Shown: positions 1 to 12,883, counted from the stretch's first letter. The stretch is 64,000 nucleotides of DNA from Tetrahymena elliotti 4EA (GCA_000231825.2 JH720306.1:415784-479783), one strand, 5' to 3'. Notes: generated from the letters alone by a model not told the origin. Numbers and translations are program-made.

Positions 1-1472
1 AAATTTTTCATAAATAATAGCTTTTAAAATGGTTTTTTATTTAAAATTTCTTTTGAAATCAATAAATAATTGTGCAAAACCTTTAAAAAAAAAAATAAAA
101 CTAAATTAACTGTCCAACAATCTCATCAAATTTATTTTAAACTAAAAAATTTGGATTCTTTAAAAATAATATACTCAATCTACAAGTTATTGATTTTTTG
201 AAAAGCTAAATAATATTAAATGAATTTTATAATAATAATTTTTTAAAGCTTATTTGTGCATATACCAATTATCTAAAGTATCAAATATTGATATTTTTTT
301 GTTTTCTTTTAACTAAAAAATGAAATTAAACCAAATTAAATTTTCAATAATAGTTAATCCAAAAAAAATAATTAAAGTAAACTGAATAAAATATTAAAAT
401 AATTATTTTTTGTTTGAAAAACTCTAAGATTAAAAAAATAAAATTAATTAATTAAATTTACAGTAGTTTATTTAGTTCATAGATTTTTAAAATCCTTCAT
501 CAATCAGTCAATCAATCAAAAATGCATTTTAGATAGAAAAGCTTACAAAATAAAATTAAAATGAATGAAATTCTCAATTGTAATGAAATCAAAAATACTT
601 ATTTGCTTATTAAATTAGCTTATCTTTCTCTGGTGGACAACTAATTTTTTTTCAAAAAAAATTAAAGAAAAATAAAGCAATATAAATCTGCTTTAAAAAT
701 TTATTGAAATTGATTTCCTTCCTGCTTAATTTTTCATCTTTTATTAATTAATGTAAATTACCTTTATCTAAAAAGTAAAAAATTTTACAGAAGCTCAAGA
801 AATAAAAATCAAATTAATCAACTTTTCAATGGTTATTTGATCAAATTGGTTTTGTAAATATTTTGAATTAAATTGTTTGAGAAAATGCACAACATTGATT
901 TTAATTTTTCTGAAATTAATAATAATAATTTTTAGAGGAGTTAAAATAAAGGAGATCTTTAGAATAAAACAAAGTGAATACCACAAATTAATAATTATCT
1001 TTACTTTGAGGTAAATAAATTAGGCAAATATTAATCTAAAAATAAATTAATAAATAACTTTGTAAATTGTGAAGATTGTTTGTTATAGATAGATAATCTT
1101 TATAGGCTAAATTGTAGAGTTTTATAAAACATAAAATGGAAAAATATTTTTGTTTTGTTGATAGAAAATAAACAAAAAGTAATTGAAAAGTATTTATTTG
1201 GAATTAAAAAGATTAGCACAAAAAATAGCTATTCTCCAAAAGATTGATTGATATTAACGAGTAAATGAGTATTGGTTTTTAAGTTGGTAATATTGTGATT
1301 AACTTATAGTTAATTAAATTAAAAATATCTTGATTTTCAACCTTTAAAGATTAGAACTTAACAATTTTGATAGAGCTAGTATAATTTTTAATAATAATAA
1401 TAATAATAATAATAGAAGCACATAACCGTTTGAAAGCTTGCTGTAGATTTAGTATTTGATATAGAGTATACT
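1..1472. other. AT-rich intergenic DNA, no gene recognised
   Basis: Very AT-rich sequence. The only notable element is an (AAT)n microsatellite at about 1390-1414, just upstream of the first gene. A short code-6 frame starting at 522 was considered and not accepted. Confidence 0.6.
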
Positions 1473-4400
1473 ATGGGTTTTAAAATCAAATCATTCAAGT
1501 ATGTACTCTTGCCTATTTTTTTGATATCGGTTATAAAGATAATTTTGTTTTATTTTGTTGCATATGGCATTACTGTTGTTGTGCTGAATTATAAAAATTA
1601 CATCTACACAACAGATGAAAGTATACAGTAACTAACGGTCGAAGCGGCGGATATGATAGAGACAATATTCAACAGATATTAAAATACTTTATTTCAAATA
1701 AAAAATCAAGCAGAATATATTACAATTTAAAATTATAAAGAGAGTCCTACATCTTTATAGACTTATACTTCTAACGTGTTAGATGTAGATAATAATGGAG
1801 CTACTATTTTAGGATATAATTAGGATACATAATAATCAATATAAGCTTTTCTCTGGTGTAGTACTACATCATAATAAGTTATTACAATAAATCAACTTCA
1901 ACCTAAATAGTAGATGCAAGTTACAAATAATTATTTAAGAATGTTTGAGCTCATAAGACCTGCTTATGTTGGGTACTCGACCTACATAAGTGATATTATT
2001 ATTTATTCAGAATTTACATAAATGTATATGCGTTTTCCTGCTAAAAAAGGAAATAAATTTACTGACAATGCAGATTATGATTTTAGAAAGACTCAATACT
2101 ATATTAATACTAAAAATAATTACTTAAATAACAACAAAGACCTTATTTTTATTGCTTTTAAATCAAGTACATAAGAGACTGAATATCTATGTGTTGTAAT
2201 TGAGATTGATATAGGATGCTAAAATAGTTTTTGTGGTACAGTTTGTATCATCCATAAATAAAATTTTAATTAATTTGGAAAATGGGTTGGCTATTTACAA
2301 AAAATCTATTAAAATCTAGATAAATAATTTTTTTTATTAAGAGGAAAGCAGATTATTTTTTCATCATCTACTTTGCCTAGCTCAACTATTTCTTAATTGA
2401 ATCCTCTTCCAGAAGAAATAAACACAATTTTAATCAATTATAATTCCATAAGGGGTAGTCTTTTGATCAATTCAACTAATGATGCATGGATATCATGCGA
2501 TTCGGTGGATTTGTACTACTAATCTAATTAGCTAGGATACATCAGCTTATGTTCAATATCATCTAAATTGCAAATAAAAACTCCATTTAATAATTTTAGT
2601 GATACAGAATATACTTATATGTATGAATATCCTACATATATATACATCTTTAATCTTGTGGTAGCTTACATTATTATTTATAAAACCTCTCTAAGTTTTA
2701 TTAACCCTCTCAAAGAATGTAAAACTAAAATAAAAATGATATGTGGTGGCAATTTAGAATTAGAATTACCTAAAAAAGTTAAATGTAAGATATTAAAAAC
2801 TATTAATTTATGTGTTAAGAATATTTTATTTTTAATAGATTCTATTAAGGAAATCAAAGAATTTTATGAGTCTCTCAGTTTATTGTATGACAGTATCAGA
2901 TTTTCTATGGATGAATTTTATGAAAATAAAGAAGACTCTGTCATACTTATCAAACTCTGCTTGGCTCTTAAACATTTTGAAAAGCTTAATTATTTAAAAG
3001 GAATAGGTATAGTTAACAATAATATAGGGCTCATCCATATTCAAAATCAAAGATATAAAGAAGCAATCATCTCATTTAAGAAATCTCTCAAAATAGTTGT
3101 AAGAAATCATTAACATTTAGTGTATTGTTTAGTTTAAAAATATATTTTTATAAATAGGAAGCTAAAATGATTAAATAGATTGATAAGTATCCATTAGAGC
3201 AGTTTTACCAAGTGAAACCAGAAAAAGGGTGGAAATATTTAACAGAGGATGAATATGAAGAATAGCTTTAAGAAAATAGAGAATTGAAAATAGACCTTGA
3301 GAATATCCCTGACAGTATTATGAAAAGTGATACAGTTGAAAGTTTTTTTGATTAAATACTTAATCGAAGAAAAGTACAATAAACAGATAAAAAAGATAAC
3401 AAAAATGATAAATACCCAATAGATACTTCTTATAATAGCATGAAATATGATAGACAACTACAGATAATTTAAAAAACCAATAGATAAAAATTTGAAATAT
3501 TCAATGGAATTCCAGCTAAACCTTACTCATCACCCATAAAAAGCATCTAAATGCAATAATTTATTCCATAAAAATCTGCTTTCAAAAATACATCAAACAA
3601 GAAAATTAAACTATCAAAAAAGCAAACAAGTATTTTGTAAAAACTAGAGCCTTTATACATAGATAGATGCAATTAATTAGCTAATGCTTATTGTATTTAT
3701 GCTTTCGATATTAAAAAAACTGATAGAAAATAAGCCAAAAGATTAGCCGAAAAAGCTATTGAGAAGTAAATTATTTTTAACGAATTTTTATCACCTTTGT
3801 TTGGCTTTTAAATTTTTAATAAGATTTTTCATTTACAATATGCTTAAAAAATATTCTTTTTAATTTTGTTCAAAATTTATGAATTGGCTATTCCTTCACC
3901 AATTTACTATCTAAAACAAAATAGTTTTTTTTATGAGCTTATAAAAAATTCTTTTTAATTTTGTTGAAAATCTATGTGCTACTCTTCCTTCCCTAATTAC
4001 TTAATAAATATTGACTAAAATAGTTTTTTTTAAGTGATTAAAATGAATTTAACAAAAATATTATTTTAAAAAGATATAAAATGGTATCAAGGTTACTCAA
4101 GAATAACTAGGCTGCTCCAAATACACTTAAAAGACATTTTATGGTTATTATAAGGCTTATTTCATTGTATTTAGAATGTGCTGATTTTAATAAATTTGTT
4201 GATAGAACTCAAGATCTAGGTGAGGCTGAGTTCAATAAATCCTATGATGCCTACAAGGAAGCCTAAGAAGTAACAATTAAAGAAAATTACTATTTCATTT
4301 AATTAATAAATAAATCTTTTAATTTGAAGATGCTAAAACAATATGAATAAATGAGAGGAGACCAAGGAAAGGAGGATATTCTTAATCAAGTTCACCACTT

Positions 4401-5674
4401 TTATATATTTCTTTATCTTAAAGGTGCAGGGTTATATCAAGATGCATATGAATATTTTTAGTGGTGTATCACTTAATATAAATACTATGATCCAGCTATA
4501 AGGTACTTTTGAAATTTATTGAAAATCAAACAAATATTTTAAAGCTTTATTTTTAATTATTTTTCTTGATGATTATAGATACAGCTATTTGACTCATGTG
4601 AAGCAAATATTGGAGAAATTCTATCCTAAAATACCTAAATCTTTAACTGATATGATAGAAGGATTTAAAGTTAGAAAGAACAAAGATATCGCTTTTGTTC
4701 TTAATTTTTGCTAACCAGTTGAATTAAATAGGAGAAAGAAGAAGAAGAAAAAGTTTGAAAATGCTAGAGACAAGATTACCTCAGTCTTCTGGAAGATTTA
4801 TGAAAAGTATATAAGAAATTATTTAATATGTTTGTTTATTAAAATTTAATTGAAAAAGATATATTGAAGGAGATGACAGAATTGCTTTTATTTTGATGAA
4901 AAAATAAATTGATGTGATGTTTGAGTTGAAGTATAAACACAATAACGAAAAGTATTTCAAATCTTCAATCTAACAGAATTTAACTATAAATGAAAGCTAG
5001 TAGTAATAAGAAAAATAATAAGTTACTGAAGAATAGGAATCCAAAAAGAAAGCCCAAGAAAGTGTTGAAGAACCAGAAAATTAAAACTTGATCGAAAGCA
5101 ATAAATTTGAAGGAACTGAATAGCCCACTTTTAGAAAGCTTTGTAGAAGTATATACACTGCTCGTAAGCTTTTTTCTAAGGTAGAAGATAGAAAAAATTT
5201 AAAATGGATAGTAGTTTTAACTGATAATTTAGATAATACAATAGAAAATAATACATAAAAGTAGAGATATTGCAGATTACTTAAAAAGAGCTTGGAATAA
5301 AGTATGAATACTTAAAAAAACGAGAATGAAGAATAAACAGATTTAGTTCATTTAATGATTATAGGTAACATAGTTATAGTTTAATTCTTTTTTTTTAAAT
5401 TATTAAATAATATCAAAAAGGCTTGGATTTGGATCAAAATACTAAAATGCTTTTTAAACCTCTTTGTTAAGTGACGTAAGAGGGTATTTTTATAGAAGAC
5501 TGCAACAGTGATGATATTGATATCGCATTTGAATCTATTAGTAATATATCTCATTTGTTTGGTGGTGCAGCAGGATCTACAGGTGTGTCTATTTAGGACT
5601 TTCAAAATGAAAGTTTCGGAGAAAGAAAAATAAGTGATGATATTTTTGATGATGATGAAGAGAATAAAATATGA
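1473..5674 (+). CDS. Cache-like / TPR / VWA-like membrane receptor protein
   Basis: Six exons join in frame with the ciliate code: 1473-3119, 3158-3765, 4092-4502, 4579-4806, 4859-5364 and 5421-5674, giving 1217 aa ending in TGA. Seen: an N-terminal TM segment (about residues 11-45), an extracellular region of about 340 aa, a second TM (near 2630-2690), then a cytosolic helical region with a TPR-like unit (KGIGIVNNNIGLIHIQNQRY). The C-terminal half has the order of a von Willebrand A fold: a strand KDIAFVLNF, a helix, DDRIAFILM, then KWIVVLTDNLDN and LVHLMIIGLDLD. The MIDAS DxSxS position reads N-F-C-Q-P, so metal binding looks degenerate. The ectodomain resembles a dCache sensor by layout only. 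Inferred role: surface sensor with a cytosolic protein-binding tail. The gene model is strong; the Cache assignment is tentative. Confidence 0.85.
3846..4040 (+). repeat. About 97-bp tandem duplication inside an intron
   Basis: Within intron 3766-4091 of the Cache/VWA gene two adjacent units share the start TTCTTTTTAATTTTGTT (3854 and 3949) and the end AAAATAGTTTTTTTT (to about 3930 and 4028). Offsets are 95-98 bp. Middles have diverged (GCTATTCCTTC against CTACTCTTCCTTC). Confidence 0.7.
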
Positions 5675-6264
5675 AATTTTAATTAAAAAATAAAAAATGC
5701 AACAACAAAAAAAATAATTTCAATTAATTTTAATATTTATAAAATGTAATTAATAAAAAAACAAATTTAATATTTGCATGTTTGTTTTTGTTTTAGATTC
5801 AAACATGCTTTCTTGCTCAATTGAAAATTTAATTAAAATATTGAAAAAGGGTTGTTAAATTCAAGAAACAATTTAATCCTTTTTTAATTAAAAAAAATGT
5901 TTAATTTTTTGTTAAAATAATTATTAAAATCCCTATTTTTTATTGATTTTTTAATTGAGTCAAAGGCGCTGATGGAGAGTGAGTAAAAATGGTGAATTCA
6001 TCTTGTTCAAGATGATTTGAATTAATTTAGATTAATAAGAAAATATAGGCTGAAGGCTGAGCAAGAGCGGTATTAAAAAATAAATGAAATTGAATGAATT
6101 GATATGATATTTATGGAGATTGGAGGTGAAATTAAGGGGAGAAATTAAATACAAATTTTTTTCATAAGATTCCCAGAGTGATAATTTTATACGTATAAAG
6201 ATAAAAAAGAAGAAAAAAATCAATTAATTTTAATTAAAAACCCAAATAAAACAATATAGTAAAA
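5675..6264. promoter_or_regulatory. Intergenic spacer and 5' region of the eL6 gene
   Basis: About 590 bp, AT-rich, with a purine-rich stretch at about 5960-6130 before the ribosomal protein gene. It should hold the strong promoter and 5' leader of the eL6 gene, but no specific element could be identified. The open frame on the minus strand at 6032-6223 looks like chance. Confidence 0.4.
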
Positions 6265-7804
6265 ATGGCTAGAGGTCCTGCTGGTAAAAATAGAGGAGTT
6301 TCAAAGATCTCCAAGTGGTACAAGGCTGATGATGAAGCCACCCCCTTCCACAGAAGACAACTCAAGAAGGCTACTTCCACCAAGTTGAGAAGCGATATCG
6401 CCCCCGGTACCGTTCTCATCCTCCTCGCTGGTAGATTCAGAGGTAAGAGAGTCGTCTTCCTTAAGCAACTCAAGTCTGGCTTGTTGTTGGTTACCGGTCC
6501 TTACAAGGTTAACGGTGTCCCCTTGAAGAGAGTCAACTAAGCTTACACTCTTTCTACCTCCACCAAGGTCGACATTGCTGGTGTTAACACTGCTAAGTTC
6601 GAAGATGCTTACTTCGGTAGAGAAAAGGCTAGAAAGGATCACAAGAATCTTTTCAAGGCTGAAGTAAGATTGTTTATAATTTTATACCCAAGAGGAAAAA
6701 AGGAATGACGCAAAGAACGAAACAAATAAAAAAAGTTTCAATCAAATTCATTTCCTTCAAAATAATAAATTTAATACTCTTCTTTTAAACAACAAACATT
6801 GCTGTTTAAAGAGGATTTCATTAAAAAAGTATCTATTCATAAATATGAAAGATACTCCAGCATATTTTCATGAAACTATTTTGATTTTTCATATAAAATT
6901 CTTCAACTATTCTAAGCACACTCGCTATTAGCAGAAAGATAAAGTGAAACTTTCTAAAGGCTTACAAAAATAGCAAATAAATATTTGAAAAGCTTCTACT
7001 TACAAATTAATCGTTCATATAGATATTTAATGAATGAACAGACAGAATAAATTTGTTTCGTTTTCAATAGAAATTAGATTTGTTAAATAGGGATTGGATA
7101 AGCAAATTCCATGCCAAAAAAATAAACAATTTCTTATGGATATTATGTTCATTTCTGATAATTATCAGATGAGCATAATATAGGAATAAATATCTATATA
7201 TATGGTGACTTTAAAGCAATAGTAGTTATAGGAATATTCGCAGCATTCTTTAGAGATAATTAGCTAATTTAATATTAAGATGGAAACAGCATAATTAATA
7301 TGTATAACTAAATCATTAATTAATTAGTATAAAAAGGTATATTAAGTATTTAATAGCCACTAATTAAACTTACTGCTTAAGTCTCAATACGAAATAAGTA
7401 GAAACATTTCAAAATTATTAGAATGAAAGATGATAAAAATAATAAATAAAATAGTTTATGAAATATGCATTGCATTCTTAATTGAAAGCATTAAGTGGAT
7501 CGAATTTATATTGTAATATTTTATTCAGAATGTAAGTTCTGTTTAAGTATTATGAATAAGAAAATCGGTCTGCACCTCTTGCCCTTAGTCTTAATATTTA
7601 TTACATGAATCATTTTTATTTCAAAAGTTGACCGAAGAATAAAAGAAGAAGGAAACTGAAAGAAAGACTGCTAGAAAGTCAGACTAACAAGCTGTCGATA
7701 CCCCTCTTCTCGCTGCTGTCAAGAAGGTCGAATTCTTAAAGAACTATCTTGCCTCCAAGTTCACCTTATCTAACAACGACAGACCCCACGAAATGAAGTT
7801 CTGA
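6265..7804 (+). CDS. RPL6: 60S ribosomal protein eL6
   Basis: Two exons, 6265-6663 and 7628-7804, are joined over a 964-nt GTAAG...AAAAG intron and end in TGA (about 191 aa). The eL6 core is clear: [22 protein letters not shown] followed by [18 protein letters not shown], which is the SH3-like KOW region, and a basic C-terminal helix rich in Lys/Gln/Glu. It is a structural protein of the large ribosomal subunit. Codon choice differs from neighbours: GCC, ACC, ATC, AAG and CTC dominate, as in highly expressed Tetrahymena genes, yet in-frame TAA still occurs as Gln. The long intron is unusual next to the 38-300-nt introns around it. The start is the first ATG, in an A-rich context (AAAAATGGC). 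Confidence 0.97.
7141..7180 (+). repeat. Near-perfect 40-nt inverted repeat inside the eL6 intron
   Basis: The arms TATTATG-T-TCAT-TT-CTGATAA and TTATCAG-ATGA-G-CATAATA are complementary except for one T/G (wobble-capable) position and a 2-nt bulge. The arms meet with essentially no spacer. In the transcript this would form a long hairpin in the middle of the intron. Confidence 0.75.
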
Positions 7805-9060
7805 GTTTGATGATAAAATAAAACTTAAATTATAATATAATTTTAAAAATAACGAGTAATTAAATGTATATATCTGTATACAATTTTATTTAAACGATAT
7901 TAAATACTCTACTAAATTTCCATTATACAAATTAATTCACACTTCTCAAATTAAATAATTTCACACAAATTCATTCATTCTTCTCAAAAATTAGAAAAAT
8001 TGAGCAGATTTTTAGAAAAAAGTATTTTTTATCAAAAAAATGACTTTATTAATTTTCATTATTTCAGAAACTAAATAAACGTACAAGCCAATCTTAAATT
8101 ATAAATCAATAAATGAATTCCATTTTAATTTGTTAATTTAGCTTTCAAAAGAAGAATAAAAGAGTGTTTTCAAAAAGCACAAATAATTTATTTGTTGTTA
8201 AAATTTCTTAATGTTTGAGTATGAGTATCTTTCAAATTACCAAAAAATACTAATTTATTAATTAAGTCAACAAAATATTTCAAATATAAAAAAATATTAT
8301 GTTTTTTGCTATTTTATTGTATTTTCTAAGATCTATTTTTAATTTTAAATATAGTTTTCAATAAAATTATTATTTAACACTATCAAAAAATGTAAAAAAA
8401 ATAATTTATTACTTATAAATTTTTCTAAATAGTTTAGTTTTTATACATAACTTAAAAGTATCAAAATATATAAATTGCTTCTTCACATAAAATATCAAAA
8501 AATAAGTAGATTTTATAAAGAACATTGATATCAAAAATATTATTTTCTTAATTTTCTTTTAATTAATTTAACAAAATAATCCAAACAATAAGAAATATGC
8601 AATGTTTTTGCAGTTTTATTGAAAAGAAATAAATTCTATTTTTAATTTAATGCAAAACAAAAATGAATATAATATTCAGAATTTCTTATCATATTTTAAA
8701 AATTAAATATCCTTTAAAGTTGATTGCTTTTCACACAAAAATTAACAAAAAAATGAAAGATTTTAAGGAAAATATTTTTTGCTAAAAATATAAATTTCTT
8801 AATTTGTTTTATTTGAAGTGATTAAATATGCAAAGCAATCTCAAATAGTAAACGAATAGATTCCATTTTAATTTTAAGCCAAAAGAGTTTTGTATGATGA
8901 ATTATAGTGAATTATAAAATACAAAAGAAAAAATAATATTCATTTATTACTAATTAAGTTTTCTAACCTTATTATATCACAAGATATTTTACAACAACAA
9001 CTGCAAAAAACAATTTTTGGAATAAAAACTAAACAGATAAATTAAATAAGATATCAAAAG
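7805..9060. other. AT-rich intergenic DNA
   Basis: Contains the 3' flank of the eL6 gene and the 5' flank of the small 9061 ORF. No coding frame, RNA or repeat with clear support was seen. Confidence 0.5.
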
Positions 9061-9306
9061 ATGGAATTTTTAAGAAATTTAAACTTTTTTTCAGGATACA
9101 TGATTGGCTTTACTGCTATGTGGTTGGTTCCTAGAAAGTATTTTAACAAAATAGCTATATTCTATTATGATATTGTAGAAACTGATTATACTCAAAATAC
9201 TCAAGAATTAGAAACAAATTATGAAAATTCTAAATAAGGAAATGAGTAATAGTAATAATAAACTGTCTAAAATGTATCTAATTAGCCCAAAAATGAAAAT
9301 TAATGA
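9061..9306 (+). CDS. Small putative membrane protein (81 aa)
   Basis: A single open frame runs from ATG to TGA with four consecutive in-frame TAG/TAA glutamines in the tail. The first half is hydrophobic and aromatic (FFSGYMIGFTAMWLVPRKYF) and could form one TM helix followed by a Tyr-rich stretch. The second half is acidic and Gln/Asn-rich. The layout resembles small single-TM accessory subunits of ciliate mitochondrial complexes, but no family was recognised. The T-run followed by CAG at 9087-9094 could be a 3' splice site, so an upstream exon is possible. Existence is moderately likely; function is unknown. Confidence 0.45.
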
Positions 9307-10559
9307 ATATTTAAAATAATTATTAAAAAAACTTAAAAAATTGATAAGAATACATAAAATAAGTAATATTTTTGTAAGTAATTTAAGCCACTACATATCT
9401 CTACCTAAAATGATTTATTTCAATTAATACCCTAATATATTATATTTCTAATTTATTTACTGAATTATTTAAAATATTTTATTTAACTTTTTACAAAACA
9501 AATTAGAAAATTCTCTTTTATTTTGATTGGCTATTAATTATTTAGAATTTTTAAATATCTTTCTAATTTATTCTTTCCAAAAGATTATCTATGTTTAGTT
9601 AGCTATCAACTAATAATTTTAAACACTCTCAAAAAAATCATTTTACAAATATTTTTAAAAAATAAAATATGATATTGCATAGAAAAAGGACAATCTAATG
9701 TCTCATTAAAAATACACAAATAACTAAGAATCAATCAAGCATTTCAAGCTAATATTTATTATTATTCCCTTTAAAAATAAATTTACAGAATTATCTATTG
9801 AAAAAATAATAAAATAAGTAGATTTTCTCATTTTTAAACTCAAAATTATATTTTTTTTTACTTTTTGATGTGAAAATCTTAAACAATTTAATGTAAAAAA
9901 AATAACTAACTATTATAATTTACATCTTTCTGAAATGTTTCAGTTATAAATTTATGTTTAATTTCATTTATCGATTTAGGATTATTTTAGTAGAATTAAA
10001 TTTTTTATTTATTTGGAGATAGCATTTACTATTTTTTTTGCTATTTTAAAATTTTTATTTTATCTAGCATTAGTTTAATAAGTAGTGATAATTGTATTAT
10101 TTATTCTCTTTATATAGCTTAATTTTATTTTTAATAATTATTATTCACTTAGATTTTAACATTGAATAATTAAATATTGAAAACATTTAAATTAAAAGTT
10201 TAAGTATTTTTCAGTAATTGTTAAAATATGAGAGGAGAAGTAAATGATTTAAATTTTATTATTAGAAATAATTTTGAATTTTATTTACAAATTAGATATC
10301 AATATAAATTAATAATAAAGTAATAAAAAACTCATTTTAATCATTTTTTCAAGATTTAAAATTTGTCTTTTTTTATCTTCATTTTTTTTGTTTTGAATTT
10401 CATCCAATTCACAACTTTTTTGTGTTAGACTTTATTTTATATTTGAAGAATAAATAAACTTAAATTTTTGTTTTACAAAATAATATGTCCTTTAAACAAA
10501 TAATGTTTTTTAGGAAGTAAAATATTCCTAAAAATTAATTAATTAGATATAAATTTAAA
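9307..10559. other. AT-rich intergenic DNA
   Basis: No gene seen. It includes the 3' flank of the minus-strand MFS gene; the terminal part near 10560 holds that gene's stop codon. Confidence 0.5.
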
Positions 10560-12883
10560 TCAGTTCATTACTTTAATAGGTAAAACCTCCAAAGTTTCTA
10601 CTCTTTATTCTTGTTATTATTTATTCTTGTAATAAGTGGACCAATCTATATGGAAATTATAAAATCTAAGGAGCAAAAGAGAGCAAAAAGCAATGCCAGT
10701 GTAGATGTAAAAAATATTATTAAATCCAATTGTAGGTTTTAAGAAATATACGAAAATAAATTAGAGGAAATTTGAAAAACCAAAAGCCCACCTTTTTAAT
10801 AAAAAAATAAATTTAGATTAGATTTAATAATTTCACAATAAATATTACCAATAACTACCATATATTTTTGAGCCAATCTTGACTCCATTAAGTTATGCTG
10901 AAAAGACAGGCCACATAGCAAGAACACCACCAAATGTTGTGTTGATTAAGAACATCCAAACAGCAAAGAAAACTTTATTCACATCAGTTAACTAGCAAGT
11001 CAAAGATAAGAAAATCTTTAATTTAATATAATTCTTTAAGAATCGCTTTTAAAATAGAATTTTAATTTTACCTAAAAAATTAAGATGCAGGTTAAAATTT
11101 ATTTGAATGTAAACTTATCTAACAAGGATGCATAGGCAGGTCTGTATAAATAATTAAATAAAAATAAATAAAACATAGATTTGAAAAAATTAATAATTAC
11201 CTTGACAAACCATTAGCAGCACTAACAAGAGCTCCTACTAATGTTTAATAACTATCATCTAAAAATCCGTAGTCTTTAGCAACACTTTTATAATTTCCAT
11301 TGATAATAATAGGGAAAGCAATAGCTAGGAATGCTAATAAAAGAGACATATAATATTATGGTTTTTTTAAGGCTTCATAAACACTGGGAGCTCCAATTTT
11401 CTAATAATCTTCTTCTTCTTGAATATTTTTTTACATTTATTACACCTTCTAAGTTTCTTTATTCAATGAGATTTATTCCAATTTTCGTGACTTTTCCAAT
11501 TCCTCAATCTCCTTTTCTATTTATTAAACATGCTCATTAGTATGGGCTTTTTTGTTGTATTTTTCTTCTTCCATGAAAATGCAATCAACATTCAAAGTAG
11601 GTAATTAATAGTTGTATTGTAAATTGTTTGGCTAAGATTAAGTTAATTATTAATTTCCATCATCGCTATTTGTATTCATAATTCCATTGTAATTATTTGC
11701 TTAAGTAATTTCTTAGTTGTTATCATGAGCAGAGTAGATATATTAAATCTTTTATTCATCTTCAATTTTTTAGAGTTCAATTTATTTTTCAATTGCTTTT
11801 TCTTATTTTTCAATAATTTCAATATTGTGTTGAATAACTTCCATTTTCTTTTAAACCAATACGCTTTCTTTTCTTTCTGCTGCTACTGGCTCTAATTCAT
11901 TAGAAAGCATATTTAATTTAATTTTTAAATCTTCTTCTTTTAATTTCTTAGCTTAAAGCAGTTTTTTCAATCTTCTCTCTTCTTCCCCAATCTAGTTAGG
12001 ATGGTACATAATAAAACAAGAGCCAAAAACTGATACGCAAATATATATTAAACTCATTTTTCTTAAAGCTTCAGGCACATTTTATGCAACGCTAACTGAA
12101 GGACCCTAAAAATAGGAATACCCATCCTAAATTTTATAATAATTTTTAGAATATGTATATAATAAAATATTTATCTACATGATCTTTTTGCTAGCTTAGA
12201 TTATCAGGATTTACAAAAGAAAAGAAAGTTAATCCCATGACTAAGGAACACAAACCATATCCTATTAATTTTAATTATTAATTAATTTAATACAGTATAA
12301 TATTATTAGTTCACTATTATAAAGTAGAAGAAAACTATATCCTTTCTATATTAAATAATAATAATATAAACATAATTTACCTGCAAGTACTGTACCGGAG
12401 ACAAATCCCTTTTTTTTGGGGAAATATAGATAGCCCATGTAGATTGGAATAAAGTAAATTGAACCTGAAACCAAGCCAAATACAATTCCAAATACCAAAA
12501 CGTATTACCAGAAATATTTGCAGTAACTTGAAATAAAGACTAAAAAGCTGCACACTATTGATGCTACCATTACATAATATCTAGCTGATCCAAAAGTTTA
12601 TATTGCTTTTATTCCCAAAGGCATTCCAGTTGCTACTGATAACATCATAACGGGGAAAATAGCTCCTCCTATACTTAGAGGTAAATCTGTATCATTGAGT
12701 TGGCGGAAGTAAGATGTTATATAAACATTTAATGTTCCCCACATAAACCTAATTTATAAGAAAACGTTAATCTCAAAACGCATTAAACAAAAATCCTTTT
12801 TTTTACACTGCACCAATAACTAAATGAACAGTAAAACCACCAAATACTGTGAGAAGGCCTCTTTGAGTCTCAGTTAATACCAT
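10560..12883 (-). CDS. MFS transporter, oxalate/formate (monocarboxylate) type, copy 1
   Basis: Multi-exon gene, start ATG at 12883 and TGA at 10560-10562. The first intron runs 12806 to 12759 and restores the frame exactly. The N-half reads FGGFTVHL...FMWGTLNVYITSYF then IGGAIFPVMMLSVATGMPLG and GYLYFPKKKGFVSGTVLAG, the loop after TM4-5 typical of the OFA/MCT-like branch of the MFS. The C-half starts at DYQKIGAPSVYEALKKPQYY. Between the halves is a cytosolic loop of about 200 residues, a charged coiled coil rich in Gln/Glu. Twelve TM helices are expected. It lines up segment by segment with the gene at 18083-20675, including several intron positions. Likely a plasma or organelle membrane carrier for small organic acids; the substrate is not predictable. 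Confidence 0.88.

Noticed and set aside
522..750. Short frame beginning MHFRQKSLQNK
   Set aside because: Low complexity, Lys/Asn/Ile dominated as in random AT-rich sequence, no supporting signals.
1400..5674. Reading the first gene as several short bacterial-style ORFs
   Set aside because: TAA/TAG interruptions vanish with the ciliate code, and six exons sum to a multiple of three ending in TGA.
6301..6642. Long open frame antisense to the eL6 first exon
   Set aside because: Shadow of a codon-biased ribosomal gene; the sense product is unmistakable.
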